This document shows, piece by piece, positions 1 to 7,411 of a DNA stretch of 64,000 nucleotides. Source of the stretch: Roseiarcus sp963820775 (GTDB lineage Bacteria > Pseudomonadota > Alphaproteobacteria > Rhizobiales > Beijerinckiaceae); the NCBI GenBank assembly GCA_963820775.1, contig CAWGBF010000015.1:1054001-1118000 (forward strand). Direction: 5' to 3'. The notes beneath the pieces were generated by a model. It ran no database searches. It saw nothing but the letters and a program-made list of their open reading frames with translations, and had not been told where the DNA came from. How positions within the stretch are numbered: the first letter of the stretch is position 1; every line of letters starts with the position of its first letter. The position numbers were made by a program, and so were the translations under genes.

Positions 1-91
1 CGCCGCGTCGACAGGCGGACTTTGTCCTTTTCCGGTGCTGATTCGCGACATAACGTGCACGCGGGTCGATCGGCGGAGCGAGGGGGCGGGA

Positions 92-247
92 ATGGCGGGA
101 AGAACGGTTGTTGTGCGCCTCAACCAGCAGCAAATCGAACTCATCGACCGGACAATCCAGCGGGGCGAGGCGGCGGACCGCGTTTCGCTGATCCGCAAGG
201 CGCTGCGCGAACAGGCGGCGAAGCAGCGCAACGGCGCCGCCCGATGA
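92..247 (+). CDS. Ribbon-helix-helix family small protein
   Basis: A 51-residue protein starting MAGRTVVVRL. The short basic beta strand (RTVVVRLNQQ) followed by two helices (IELIDRTIQRGE, then DRVSLIRKALREQA) is the ribbon-helix-helix layout of CopG/Arc-type DNA-binding proteins, often antitoxins or autoregulators. An upstream ATG at 35 is possible, but the ATG at 92 follows a purine-rich agggggcggg block at Shine-Dalgarno distance. Its stop overlaps the next start as ATGA (244-247), so it is probably translationally coupled to the DUF1989 gene and may regulate it. That role is inferred. Confidence 0.6.
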   Translation: MAGRTVVVRLNQQQIELIDRTIQRGEAADRVSLIRKALREQAAKQRNGAAR

Positions 248-1356
248 CGGACCGGAATGTCCTGCTCGAAATGGTCCTCGAGCCGGGGACCGGCAAGGCG
301 CTCGAGGTCAGGGCCGGGCAGATCCTACGCATCGAGCAGGTCGAAGGGCTGCAATGCGTCGACTTCAATTGCTTCAATCTGCATGACTATAAAGAATTCA
401 TGCATTGCGGGCGCACCCGGACGGTGCACGGCTTCAACCCGACCAAGGGCGCCTTCCTATGGTCCGCGCCGCCGCGCGAGCGAGCGCTCATGTACATTCT
501 CCAGGATACGGTCGGGCGCAACGACGTGCTGTTCCCGCGCTGCAGCGCCTATGTCTACGAGAGCGCTTACGGGTTCGACGCGCATACCAACTGCCATGAC
601 ATCCAGGCTGAGGCGCAGCGCGAATACGGTCTCACGCCGGACGACGTGCACGACAGCTTCAACCTCTTCATGTACACCGAGATCAGCCGCGATGGGCGCG
701 CCACGATCACCCGCCAGGACACGAAGCCCGGCGACCATGTCGACTTGTTGGCGCTGGTCGACGTTCTCGCAGTGCCGAACGTTTGTGGCGCCGACGTCAT
801 GCGCACGAGCAATTTTGCGCTGAAGCCGATCAAGCTCACTCTGTTCGAGGCGACTGAAGCGGATCTGGCGGCTGCGCCGAAGACGCCGGTCCTGAAAAGC
901 CAGCGGACGCCGAAGGACTTTCGCAACCCGACGATCAAAACGGAGCGCAAGCTGAGCCGCGATTCCTCCTACGTCGCCGAGTTCGTCAACACGCCGATCC
1001 AGCTCGAAGACGTCGCGGTCGAGCTCTCGGACGAAGAGGCGGCGATGCTCGATCGCCTTCGCCTGCCCGTCTACGGCGCGGACGACGGCGCAGCGCTGCG
1101 CGACATCCTGTTCACGTGGTGGGAGCAGAAATTTCTCGGCGCCGCCGAGAGCGGAGCACCGGCGATCGGCGACAGGAAGGCGTACGGCGGCGCGGTTGAG
1201 GGTCAAAACTCAGCGGCTTGTGCGGAGAAGACCGCTTTGGCGAGAGCGGACAAAGCTAACGCTTTGAACGCCCGCTATCGACGTCGAGCGGACGTAGCAG
1301 ACCGTGGCCTTGGACGCCTCAGTTTGGGCGGGAAGCGCGCCTACAGGGTCGCCTAG
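244..1356 (+). CDS. DUF1989 / urea carboxylase-associated family protein
   Basis: The start MTDRNVLLEMVLEPGTGKAL overlaps the stop of the RHH gene. The central part carries the hallmarks of DUF1989: an N-terminal small beta-rich domain, then VDFNCFNLHDYKEFMHCGRT, the LFPRCSAY segment and HTNCHDIQ, whose conserved Cys and His residues are probable metal ligands. Members of this family accompany urea/guanidine carboxylases, and two of them (CgdA, CgdB) form carboxyguanidine deiminase; others stand alone. No carboxylase is visible here, so the substrate is unknown. The last ~50 residues, after KAYGG near 1190, are compositionally odd and Ala/Arg-rich; they may be read-through into non-coding DNA after a lost stop. 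Family confidence is good, exact function low. Confidence 0.8.
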   Translation: MTDRNVLLEMVLEPGTGKALEVRAGQILRIEQVEGLQCVDFNCFNLHDYKEFMHCGRTRTVHGFNPTKGAFLWSAPPRERALMYILQDTVGRNDVLFPRCSAYVYESAYGFDAHTNCHDIQAEAQREYGLTPDDVHDSFNLFMYTEISRDGRATITRQDTKPGDHVDLLALVDVLAVPNVCGADVMRTSNFALKPIKLTLFEATEADLAAAPKTPVLKSQRTPKDFRNPTIKTERKLSRDSSYVAEFVNTPIQLEDVAVELSDEEAAMLDRLRLPVYGADDGAALRDILFTWWEQKFLGAAESGAPAIGDRKAYGGAVEGQNSAACAEKTALARADKANALNARYRRRADVADRGLGRLSLGGKRAYRVA

Positions 1357-1797
1357 AGAACGACCGGAGTCCGCGCCAAAGGCGTCATTCCATTGCGAGT
1401 GCGCATTAACCTTCACCGCTCGACGCAGAAATTGCTCGACCCGTCAGCAGAACAGCCTTCCTGGCAGTCCTTGTCAGCTCCGGCGTCCGCTTGGAGTTTA
1501 CTCGCAACGGCCGTTCCTGACACTGCTGACGCGGGCAGTCGGATGGCGGGCGATCGAGTGTGGCGCGGGAAACCGACTTGCATGGATGCTGGAATGAGGG
1601 GAACGCAGGCATGTTCGGAGCATCGACGAGTGCGGTTTACTCCTTGGCGCTCAATTCTACGTGGTCGTGATGGGTGTTTACATTGAACCAAGTTTGTTCC
1701 CATGCGTTTTGACCCCCGTGCCGCATTCAGCGTCTGATGAAGCTTGCACACCAATCGTTGGGGGGTATAATTTGGTTGGCGCAGGAGGGTCGACTCG
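1357..1797. other. Non-coding stretch, no recognised feature
   Basis: Between the DUF1989 gene and the next ORF I see only short overlapping ORFs in several frames with no family resemblance, no tRNA-like fold and no strong terminator. From about 1680 the composition shifts visibly toward A/T, marking the left edge of an atypical patch that runs to about 3.5 kb. Confidence 0.4.
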
Positions 1798-2442
1798 ATG
1801 AGCGTCAAGGTTGAGAGAGACGATCCCAAAGACCCGGCTTCGAATGTGTGGTTTACAGCGCAATCAGATGACCGAGCCGAACTGGGAGCGTATATACCTG
1901 CGAATGCGCGGGACGATGACCCAAGTTTGAGTGTGTTCTGGTGCGGAGATACTTCCCGATCCACTTTTTGGGCGGCCGTTGACCAAACGGAAAGGCTCTT
2001 GTTGGACAAGGGCGCGCCTGTGCAGGTAACGCTCTACGCCTTTGGCCCGTTGAAAGAGCAGCTTGGACCGATCACGCTAAAGTCATCCGATCCCGGACTT
2101 GTGCATTATCTCGACAAAAAAAGCCCGATAGGCTGTTTTTCCGCATACCGGGCAGAGTTAGAGGGAACTGAGGGGCACATCATACTGTGGGCAAACGTGG
2201 TCGATCTTGATCTCAGAGTGTTGGAAAATGGTGGGGACAACATTGGGATATGCACAAGTCCAAAGCTTTTCAACGGCCCCGCTCGAGGCTTGATCGAAGA
2301 GACGATCGAAAAAACGCGCCAGGGTAAGCGTCCTACCACACGTGTGCTCGGTCGTGCCACTGTGAGCGGACTTCTCAATGAGATCGCGAAAGAAGTGAAT
2401 CATACAATTCATCCATCAGTCTTGGGAAACAAGGCCAACTAG
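1798..2442 (+). CDS. Hypothetical protein, 214 aa, in an A/T-richer patch
   Basis: Not recognised. The ORF starts MSVKVERDDPKDPASNVWFT and ends GNKAN. It looks soluble, with no signal peptide or transmembrane segment, a mixed alpha/beta pattern (VQVTLYAFGPL, HIILWANVVDLDLRVL) and a basic helical C-terminus (EETIEKTRQGKRPTTR). The start is preceded by gcaggagggtcgactcg, a good GGAGG ribosome site. Codon use is less G/C-biased at third positions than in the flanking housekeeping genes, which suggests acquisition by transfer. The neighbours downstream are two further unknown ORFs in the same direction. Confidence 0.6.
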   Translation: MSVKVERDDPKDPASNVWFTAQSDDRAELGAYIPANARDDDPSLSVFWCGDTSRSTFWAAVDQTERLLLDKGAPVQVTLYAFGPLKEQLGPITLKSSDPGLVHYLDKKSPIGCFSAYRAELEGTEGHIILWANVVDLDLRVLENGGDNIGICTSPKLFNGPARGLIEETIEKTRQGKRPTTRVLGRATVSGLLNEIAKEVNHTIHPSVLGNKAN

Positions 2443-2454
2443 GACCCTGTCCAG

Positions 2455-2524
2455 ACACAGCTCTAAATAACGCCGAATGGGGGGACGCTCTCCACACAGC
2501 TCTAAATAACGCCGATTGGGGGGG
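2455..2524. repeat. Tandem direct repeat, about 30 nt at 39-nt period
   Basis: Two copies of an almost identical 30-nt block, beginning acacagctctaaataacg and running through gccgaatgggggg or gccgattgggggg, start at 2455 and 2494. They differ by one A/T change. The repeat lies directly after the stop of the 214-aa ORF and before the next ORF. It could be a small duplication at an insertion junction or a protein-binding site. Confidence 0.75.
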
Positions 2525-2528
2525 ATTT

Positions 2529-2939
2529 TTGGTCGTCTACGTCGCCGGGCTCATTGCCATCGAAATGGAGGTTCAGGACTTAGGTGGCAGTCGCATATCG
2601 CAGATCGGCAGCTCTACCGTCGGAGCAAAGCACGTTGTTACCGCGGAGAATATTGGGAAGCATCCTCGAGGGATTCAAGTCGTGGCCTCACTGCCACAGG
2701 GGATGACGCAGCTTACGTTTGTGGAAGGTGTAAATAGCAGCGCTAAGTGGGACAAAAACGTTCTTAATGTTCCCTGTCACTCACCGCGCACCCTCCGATG
2801 CGACCTGTCCCGTCAATCCGCGAGCCGAAACGAACCATTGCAATGTGACGAAGTTTATGATGCACATGGTTCCTCTACTAATTGGGCTCGATTGACTTCG
2901 AATGCTGTGCCCTTCTCTATCTTCATAGATGTGATTTGA
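2529..2939 (+). CDS. Hypothetical protein, 136 aa (possibly a truncated C-terminal part)
   Basis: Unrecognised ORF with a weak TTG start (VVYVAGLIAIEMEV). The reading frame stays open upstream through the direct repeat, so this may be a fragment of a longer gene cut at the repeat. It ends one base before the ATG of the 188-aa membrane protein, a spacing typical of co-translated genes, which is the best argument that it is coding. No conserved motif is seen. The patch is A/T-richer than its surroundings. Confidence 0.4.
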   Translation: MVVYVAGLIAIEMEVQDLGGSRISQIGSSTVGAKHVVTAENIGKHPRGIQVVASLPQGMTQLTFVEGVNSSAKWDKNVLNVPCHSPRTLRCDLSRQSASRNEPLQCDEVYDAHGSSTNWARLTSNAVPFSIFIDVI

Positions 2940-2940
2940 G

Positions 2941-3507
2941 ATGGACGCTGGCGCAGCCTTAGGCCTCGCTATAATTCCCCCTTGTGTTGCAATATTCTTT
3001 GAGGCGGTGAACCCACTCCGTCACCGCTACGTGGAATCAAGCGTTGAGCGAGATTTGGAAAAATTTAGAAAAGTGGCCCAAGGCGCTGCTGGTTCCCCAA
3101 ATTCTGCCACGCTTGACGATACCGCTCATAGCGAACTTGTTCAAAAGGTAGTTGGAGCGACTAAGGCAACCATTGAAGTTGCGATGTTATCTCTTACTGT
3201 AGTGAGCGCTATTACGAGTGGATTTGCCGTACTCCATGAATTGCAACAGCCCTACTGGCCCACAATCGGTTATGTGATATTTTTCATCGTTGTTGCGCTT
3301 ATAACATGGAGACTGCTAGCGGGATACACGTTGTATGAAATAGACGAGAAAGCTTGCCAAACATTTCGATTGTCCGGGCGAACTCACTCCTTTAGTCGAA
3401 GCCAAGTTATTACCATTATTATTTACTTGCTGAATGGACTGCTCATAATTTTTGCGTTCGTCGTTTTGGAAGTCCCGGATAGCTGGAAGGCATTCTTCAA
3501 GTACTGA
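2941..3507 (+). CDS. Hypothetical membrane protein, 188 aa
   Basis: Starts MDAGAALGLAIIPPCVAIFF. I see a hydrophobic N-terminal segment (residues ~5-20), a charged stretch (NPLRHRYVESSVERDLEKFR), two central hydrophobic segments (~79-97 and ~105-122, around IGYVIFFIVVALITW) and a last one near 160-177 (IIIYLLNGLLIIFAFVVLEV). This suggests four membrane passes. No family is recognised. It follows the preceding ORF by a single base, so the two probably form a transcription unit. Composition is A/T-richer than the surrounding chromosome, consistent with foreign origin. Confidence 0.6.
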   Translation: MDAGAALGLAIIPPCVAIFFEAVNPLRHRYVESSVERDLEKFRKVAQGAAGSPNSATLDDTAHSELVQKVVGATKATIEVAMLSLTVVSAITSGFAVLHELQQPYWPTIGYVIFFIVVALITWRLLAGYTLYEIDEKACQTFRLSGRTHSFSRSQVITIIIYLLNGLLIIFAFVVLEVPDSWKAFFKY

Positions 3508-3911
3508 TCGTGCTAGCAAATGTTTGCTCCGTCCGTCCTCGATTTTCTTTGCGGGGATCCGCCTCGTGACCTTCGCGGCTTGCCCTGGGCGCCCGATCTG
3601 ACGCGCTCGCACTTCGTTCCGGGGGTGGTCGGTCATGGCGCGATCCACGCCTACCAGCCAAAGTCCGCTTTCTCGCGCTTCGCTGCTTCACGATCATTCA
3701 TAGCCCCTAATCTTAGAGGGCGGAAAGGGTCGACTTGACCCGTTCGCTAAGCCATCAGTGAACGGCCGCTATTTGCGCGAAGCCGACCTCCGCGACAACG
3801 TCCTATTTGTCCGCTTGGGGGCTGCTCCCCGAAACTTTCGCAAGAAAAAGCTTCCCATTTTCAGAACTCTGTGCTAAAATTCCGCTTTGGCAGAGAAGCG
3901 AGGCATGAGCC
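3508..3911. other. Non-coding stretch, possible gene remnants
   Basis: About 400 nt without a convincing gene. Several short ORFs overlap on both strands and none resembles a known family. The DNA changes from A/T-richer to G/C-rich at about 3530, which I read as the right edge of the atypical patch. Confidence 0.35.
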
Positions 3912-4391
3912 ATGGAACAAACTCCAACACCCGGGCGGCGGCTTAACGTTCTGGGCAAGGCGGCGCGGAGACAGCGGATTTTCGCGCGGCTCCGAGAAGG
4001 CTGGGCCTATGACGAGATCGCCCGCGACGAGCGGGTCAGCGCTGAGCGGATTCGCCAGATCGTCTCGGAAGTCCTCGGCAAGCGGGTCATCGACCGCGGC
4101 GCCGACCACGCGCATCTGCAGCTCGAACGCCTGATGCCCGCCTTGCGCCTTGTCGGCGAGGCGATCGGGCGTGGCGAGCTCAAGGCGGTCGGCCCGCTCA
4201 TCAGGGTGATCGACCGGCTCGATAAGCACCAGGACACGGTCGTGGCGAAATATTCCTATGGGCCGGAGGAGCGGCGGCGACTGCTCGAGAAGGTTAACCG
4301 CCTCGTCGACAATCTCCAGCCGGCCAAGGATGAGGCGGCCGCGCCGGCGATCGACGGCCACGAAAAAAATTTCGCCGAAATTCCAGCGTAA
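3912..4391 (+). CDS. Small helix-turn-helix protein (sigma region 4-like / terminase-small-subunit-like)
   Basis: A 159-residue protein. Residues ~17-55 form a helix-turn-helix (RRQRIFARLREGWAYDEIAR, then VSAERIRQIVSEVLGKR) resembling the helix pair of sigma-70 region 4 or resolvase-like domains. A helical segment follows (LQLERLMPALRLVGEAIGRG) and then PLIRVIDRLDKHQ. The same order and spacing recur in the protein starting at 41184, so the two appear to be paralogues. Molecular role is unknown; DNA binding is inferred from the fold. A small hairpin lies about 60 nt after the stop. Confidence 0.6.
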   Translation: MEQTPTPGRRLNVLGKAARRQRIFARLREGWAYDEIARDERVSAERIRQIVSEVLGKRVIDRGADHAHLQLERLMPALRLVGEAIGRGELKAVGPLIRVIDRLDKHQDTVVAKYSYGPEERRRLLEKVNRLVDNLQPAKDEAAAPAIDGHEKNFAEIPA

Positions 4392-4448
4392 GCCATTGAA
4401 AAGGCTCGATTCGGACGAGAGAATCCAAGGAAATCCAAGGAAACCCAA

Positions 4449-4470
4449 CCCCCGCTAACGGGGGCTTTCG
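4449..4470 (+). terminator. Candidate terminator hairpin after the HTH gene
   Basis: cccccg (4449-4454), loop ctaa, cggggg (4459-4464), then ctttcg. The 6-bp all-GC stem is perfect but the T run is only three bases, so this is a weak or Rho-assisted terminator at best. Confidence 0.4.
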
Positions 4471-4670
4471 CAGCGAAACAGCGAGCGGCCAAGACAATCC
4501 AAACCGGTGGTCGAAGGGCCGCCGAGACCTCACAAAATCACTCGATTACAATGTGGCCATGGCCGGTCCGAGCACGGCCCCGCCGATCCCAATCGGGCTC
4601 ATGGCGGCTCGCGAGCGAAGGATCTCAAGCCGCCGCTGAGAGCGTGCTGTGATCGGTTGGAACCAGAGCC

Positions 4671-4759
4671 GTCATTGCGAGCGAAGCGGAAGCAATCCAG
4701 GGGAACGTAGGGCGCCCGCTTTCTCTGGATTGCTTCCTCGCTGCGCTCCTCGCAATGAC
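4671..4759. repeat. REP-like palindromic element
   Basis: The left arm starts gtcattgcgagcgaagcgg and runs to ccag at 4700. The right arm runs from ctggattgcttcc (4725) to cgcaatgac (4759). The outer arms gtcattgcga / tcgcaatgac and inner arms gcaatccag / ctggattgc are exact inverted repeats, giving a long hairpin. Elements with this core are dispersed in many bacterial genomes as non-autonomous repeats. It sits 24 nt downstream of the ntrC stop and may stabilise or terminate that transcript. Confidence 0.75.
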
Positions 4760-4782
4760 GATTTCATCGGACCGCAGCAGCT

Positions 4783-6273
4783 CTAACGGAAGCTCGCAAC
4801 TCCACGAAGATTGAGGTCGCGGATCTTCTTGCGCAGGGTGTTTCGGTTCAGTCCGAGAATTTCAGCCGCCTTGATCTGATTGCCGCGCGTCCAGGTGAGC
4901 GTGGCGGCGATCAGCGGCGCTTCGAGGTCGTGCAATACGCGGTGATAAAGCCCGACCTGAGGGCTCGTGGCGCCAAACGAGTGAAAGAGATCGGCGACCG
5001 CGCGCTCCATTGCGGCGTCGAACCCGTCTCCTGCGATCTGAGCAGTGACCGGCGCGACGCGCTTCCTTCCGTCGTCTCCCGCGGCCGGCGGCGGGAACAG
5101 AGGTGACGCGCCAACGCTGAGTTCAGCTTCGATCAGGCCCTCCGCGATCACGTCCTGAGGATAGAGCGCGGCAAGGCGGCGGGTCAGATTCTCAAGCTCC
5201 CGCACGTTTCCCGGCCAAGGATAGCGGCGGAGGCGCTCCATGGCCGCGGGCTCGAACGTCTTGACCGGAAGCCCCTCGGCCGAATTGCGCTGGAAGAAGG
5301 CGCGCACCAGGTCGGGTATGTCCTCCGGGCGCTCACGCAGCGGTGGAAGACAAATCGGCACGACGTTGAGGCGGAAAAACAAATCCTCCCGGAACGTGCC
5401 TTGCTGGATGGCGTAGCGCAGGTCCTTATTCGTCGCGGCGACGATCCTCACATTCGTTTTGATCGGGGTGCGGCCGCCGACCGTCGTATACTCGCCCTGC
5501 TGCAGCACGCGAAGAAGGCGGGTTTGGGCCTCCATCGGCATGTCGCCGATCTCATCGAGAAACAGCGTTCCGCCTTCCGCCTGTTCAAAGCGGCCGACCG
5601 AGCGGGCGGCGGCCCCGGTGAAAGCGCCCTTCTCGTGGCCGAACAACTCGCTTTCGATGAGATCTCGCGGGATAGCGGCCATGTTGATGGCGACGAACGG
5701 CCCGCCCTTGCGCTTGCCATAGTCGTGCAGCGCTTTCGCGACCAGTTCCTTGCCGGTGCCGGATTCCCCGGAAATCATCACCGTAAGGTCGGTCTGCATC
5801 AGCCGGGCGAGAATGCGAAAAATGTCCTGCATCGCCGGCGAGCGGCCGACGATCGGCATCACCTCGACCGGCCCCGCCTCCGGCTCTTCGCGCCGCCGCT
5901 TGGGCTCGGCCAGCGCGCGGCCCACAATCGCCACCAGTTCGCGCAGATCGAAGGGCTTGGGCAGGTATTCGTAGGCGCCGCGCTCGGAGGCCTTGATCGC
6001 CGTTATGAAGGTGTTCTGCGCGCTCATGACGATGATCGGCAGATCGGGCCGCATGCGTTTGATGCGCGGCAAGAGGTCAAAAGCGTTGTCGTCGGGCATG
6101 ACGACGTCGGTGATCACGAGATCGCCCTCGCCCGCCGCCACCCACCGCCAAAGCCCCGCGACCGTTCCAGTCGAACGGACCTCGTAGCCGGCGCGCGTCA
6201 ACGCCTGATTGAGAACGGTGCAAATCCCCGCGTCGTCGTCGGCGACAAGAATATGCCCTGACGGCATCCCCAT
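4783..6273 (-). CDS. ntrC: Nitrogen regulation response regulator NtrC (NR(I))
   Basis: A 496-residue protein of normal NtrC length. The N-terminal receiver domain (~1-125) has the acidic triplet DDD near residue 12 and the phosphoacceptor Asp in VITDVVMP (~residue 56). The central sigma-54 AAA+ domain contains the Walker A GESGTGKE and the sigma-54-contacting GAFTGA loop. The C-terminal Fis-type helix-turn-helix (NQIKAAEILGLNRNTLRKKI) binds DNA. NtrC phosphorylated by NtrB activates sigma-54 promoters for nitrogen assimilation. It is third in the operon with dusB and ntrB, 28 nt after ntrB. The start follows gaaggagcta; an in-frame ATG two codons later is an equal alternative. The ntrY-ntrX pair that often follows in Rhizobiales is absent. 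Confidence 0.97.
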   Translation of the reverse strand: MGMPSGHILVADDDAGICTVLNQALTRAGYEVRSTGTVAGLWRWVAAGEGDLVITDVVMPDDNAFDLLPRIKRMRPDLPIIVMSAQNTFITAIKASERGAYEYLPKPFDLRELVAIVGRALAEPKRRREEPEAGPVEVMPIVGRSPAMQDIFRILARLMQTDLTVMISGESGTGKELVAKALHDYGKRKGGPFVAINMAAIPRDLIESELFGHEKGAFTGAAARSVGRFEQAEGGTLFLDEIGDMPMEAQTRLLRVLQQGEYTTVGGRTPIKTNVRIVAATNKDLRYAIQQGTFREDLFFRLNVVPICLPPLRERPEDIPDLVRAFFQRNSAEGLPVKTFEPAAMERLRRYPWPGNVRELENLTRRLAALYPQDVIAEGLIEAELSVGASPLFPPPAAGDDGRKRVAPVTAQIAGDGFDAAMERAVADLFHSFGATSPQVGLYHRVLHDLEAPLIAATLTWTRGNQIKAAEILGLNRNTLRKKIRDLNLRGVASFR

Positions 6274-6301
6274 TAGCTCCTTCGCCCCGACGTTCGGCCG
6301 A

Positions 6302-7411
6302 TCATCTCGCCGCGGCGCGTTGCGGGCGCAACGGCATCAACACGCGAAACATCGTCCTGCGCGGATGCAATTCGCACTCAATGATTCCTCCGTGGTCGCC
6401 AATCAGCTTGGCCACCAGTGCAAGACCTAGACCAGAGCCCTGGGCTTTCGTCGTCACGAACGGATCGAACAGATTGCCAAGGATCTCGGGCGTAATGCCC
6501 GGGCCATTATCCCGAACGCAGATCTCCAGCGGCAAGGCGACCGGCTCGTCGCTTGGCGTCGTGCGCAGGCGCACCCCCGGCCGATATGCGGTTGTGAGCG
6601 TTATCTCGCCCTCAATGCTATCTTTTCCAATGGCTTCAGCGGCGTTTTTAACAAGATTGAGGAACACCTGGATGAGTTGATCGCGAGATCCGAGCACATC
6701 CGGCAGCGAGGGATCGTAGGTCTCGACAAAGCGGATATGACGCGCGAACCCCGCCTGAGCCAAACGCTTGACGTGGTCCAACACGGCGTGAATGTTGAGG
6801 CTTTCCCATTGGGCCGGCGTGGAAACGGCGAACGATTGCATTCGATCAACGAGTTTGACGATCCGATCGGTCTCCTCGCAGATCAACTGCGTCAGCGCCC
6901 GATCCTCGTCGCTTGCGCCCGCCTCCAGCAATTGGGCGGCGCCGCGAATGCCGGAGAGCGGGTTCTTGATCTCATGCGCCAGCATGAGCCCGAGCGCGGT
7001 GATTGAGCGAGCGGCGCTGCGATGAGTCAGCTGTCTGTCTATTTTTTCGGCAATAGCACGTTCTTGCAGCATAATCGCGACAGCGTCGTCTGTCTGCGAC
7101 AGTGGCGCGACGAAAACATCGACATCGTTTCGGTTACCGATCCGGGGCGTGGAAATATCGATCTTATAACCATTGACAGTCGCGCGATTGCTCAGCGCTT
7201 CGGCGACCAGAGCCAAAATTGGCGAATCAAAGGGAATGAGGTCGGCGAGCCGCGAGCGCAGCAGTGCTCCACGCCCCATGTCGAAGAAGGTCTCGGCCGC
7301 TGCGTTGACCTCGATCACCATGCCCTGCACGTCGACCGTGAGCAGCGGCTGGGCGAGCGCGTTGAGCACCTTTGCGGCGTCCGGACGCCGTTGAGCCGGA
7401 TGCGCAGTCAT
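6302..7411 (-). CDS. ntrB: Nitrogen sensor histidine kinase NtrB (NR(II))
   Basis: The N-terminal PAS domain (~10-120, LLTVDVQGMVIEVNAAAETF) is followed by the dimerisation/phosphoacceptor H-box AHEIKNPLSG, the N-box LVKNAAEAIG, and the G-boxes RDNGPGI and GSGLGLALV of the HATPase domain. NtrB is the cytosolic, PII-controlled kinase/phosphatase of NtrC. I place the start at the ATG whose ATGA overlaps the dusB stop (7408-7411). A TTG 18 nt upstream would add six residues and is less likely. The overlap shows tight coupling in a dusB-ntrB-ntrC operon, the conserved alphaproteobacterial order. Confidence 0.97.
   Translation of the reverse strand: MTAHPAQRRPDAAKVLNALAQPLLTVDVQGMVIEVNAAAETFFDMGRGALLRSRLADLIPFDSPILALVAEALSNRATVNGYKIDISTPRIGNRNDVDVFVAPLSQTDDAVAIMLQERAIAEKIDRQLTHRSAARSITALGLMLAHEIKNPLSGIRGAAQLLEAGASDEDRALTQLICEETDRIVKLVDRMQSFAVSTPAQWESLNIHAVLDHVKRLAQAGFARHIRFVETYDPSLPDVLGSRDQLIQVFLNLVKNAAEAIGKDSIEGEITLTTAYRPGVRLRTTPSDEPVALPLEICVRDNGPGITPEILGNLFDPFVTTKAQGSGLGLALVAKLIGDHGGIIECELHPRRTMFRVLMPLRPQRAAAR

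Larger units (their letters stand above)
4392..4782. other. Intergenic region with hairpin and REP-like element
   Basis: No gene seen. The stretch holds two copies of aatccaagg in tandem (about 4424-4441), a GC hairpin (4449-4464) and the long imperfect palindrome at 4671-4759. It separates the HTH gene from the convergent end of ntrC. Confidence 0.5.

Noticed and set aside
1560..1580. tggcgc...ttgc as a sigma-54 promoter
   Set aside because: Distance between the GG and GC elements is too long (about 14 instead of 10 bases).
5401..6261. Long plus-strand ORF opposite ntrC
   Set aside because: Shadow of the ntrC codon pattern in G/C-rich DNA; the minus frame has complete NtrC motifs.
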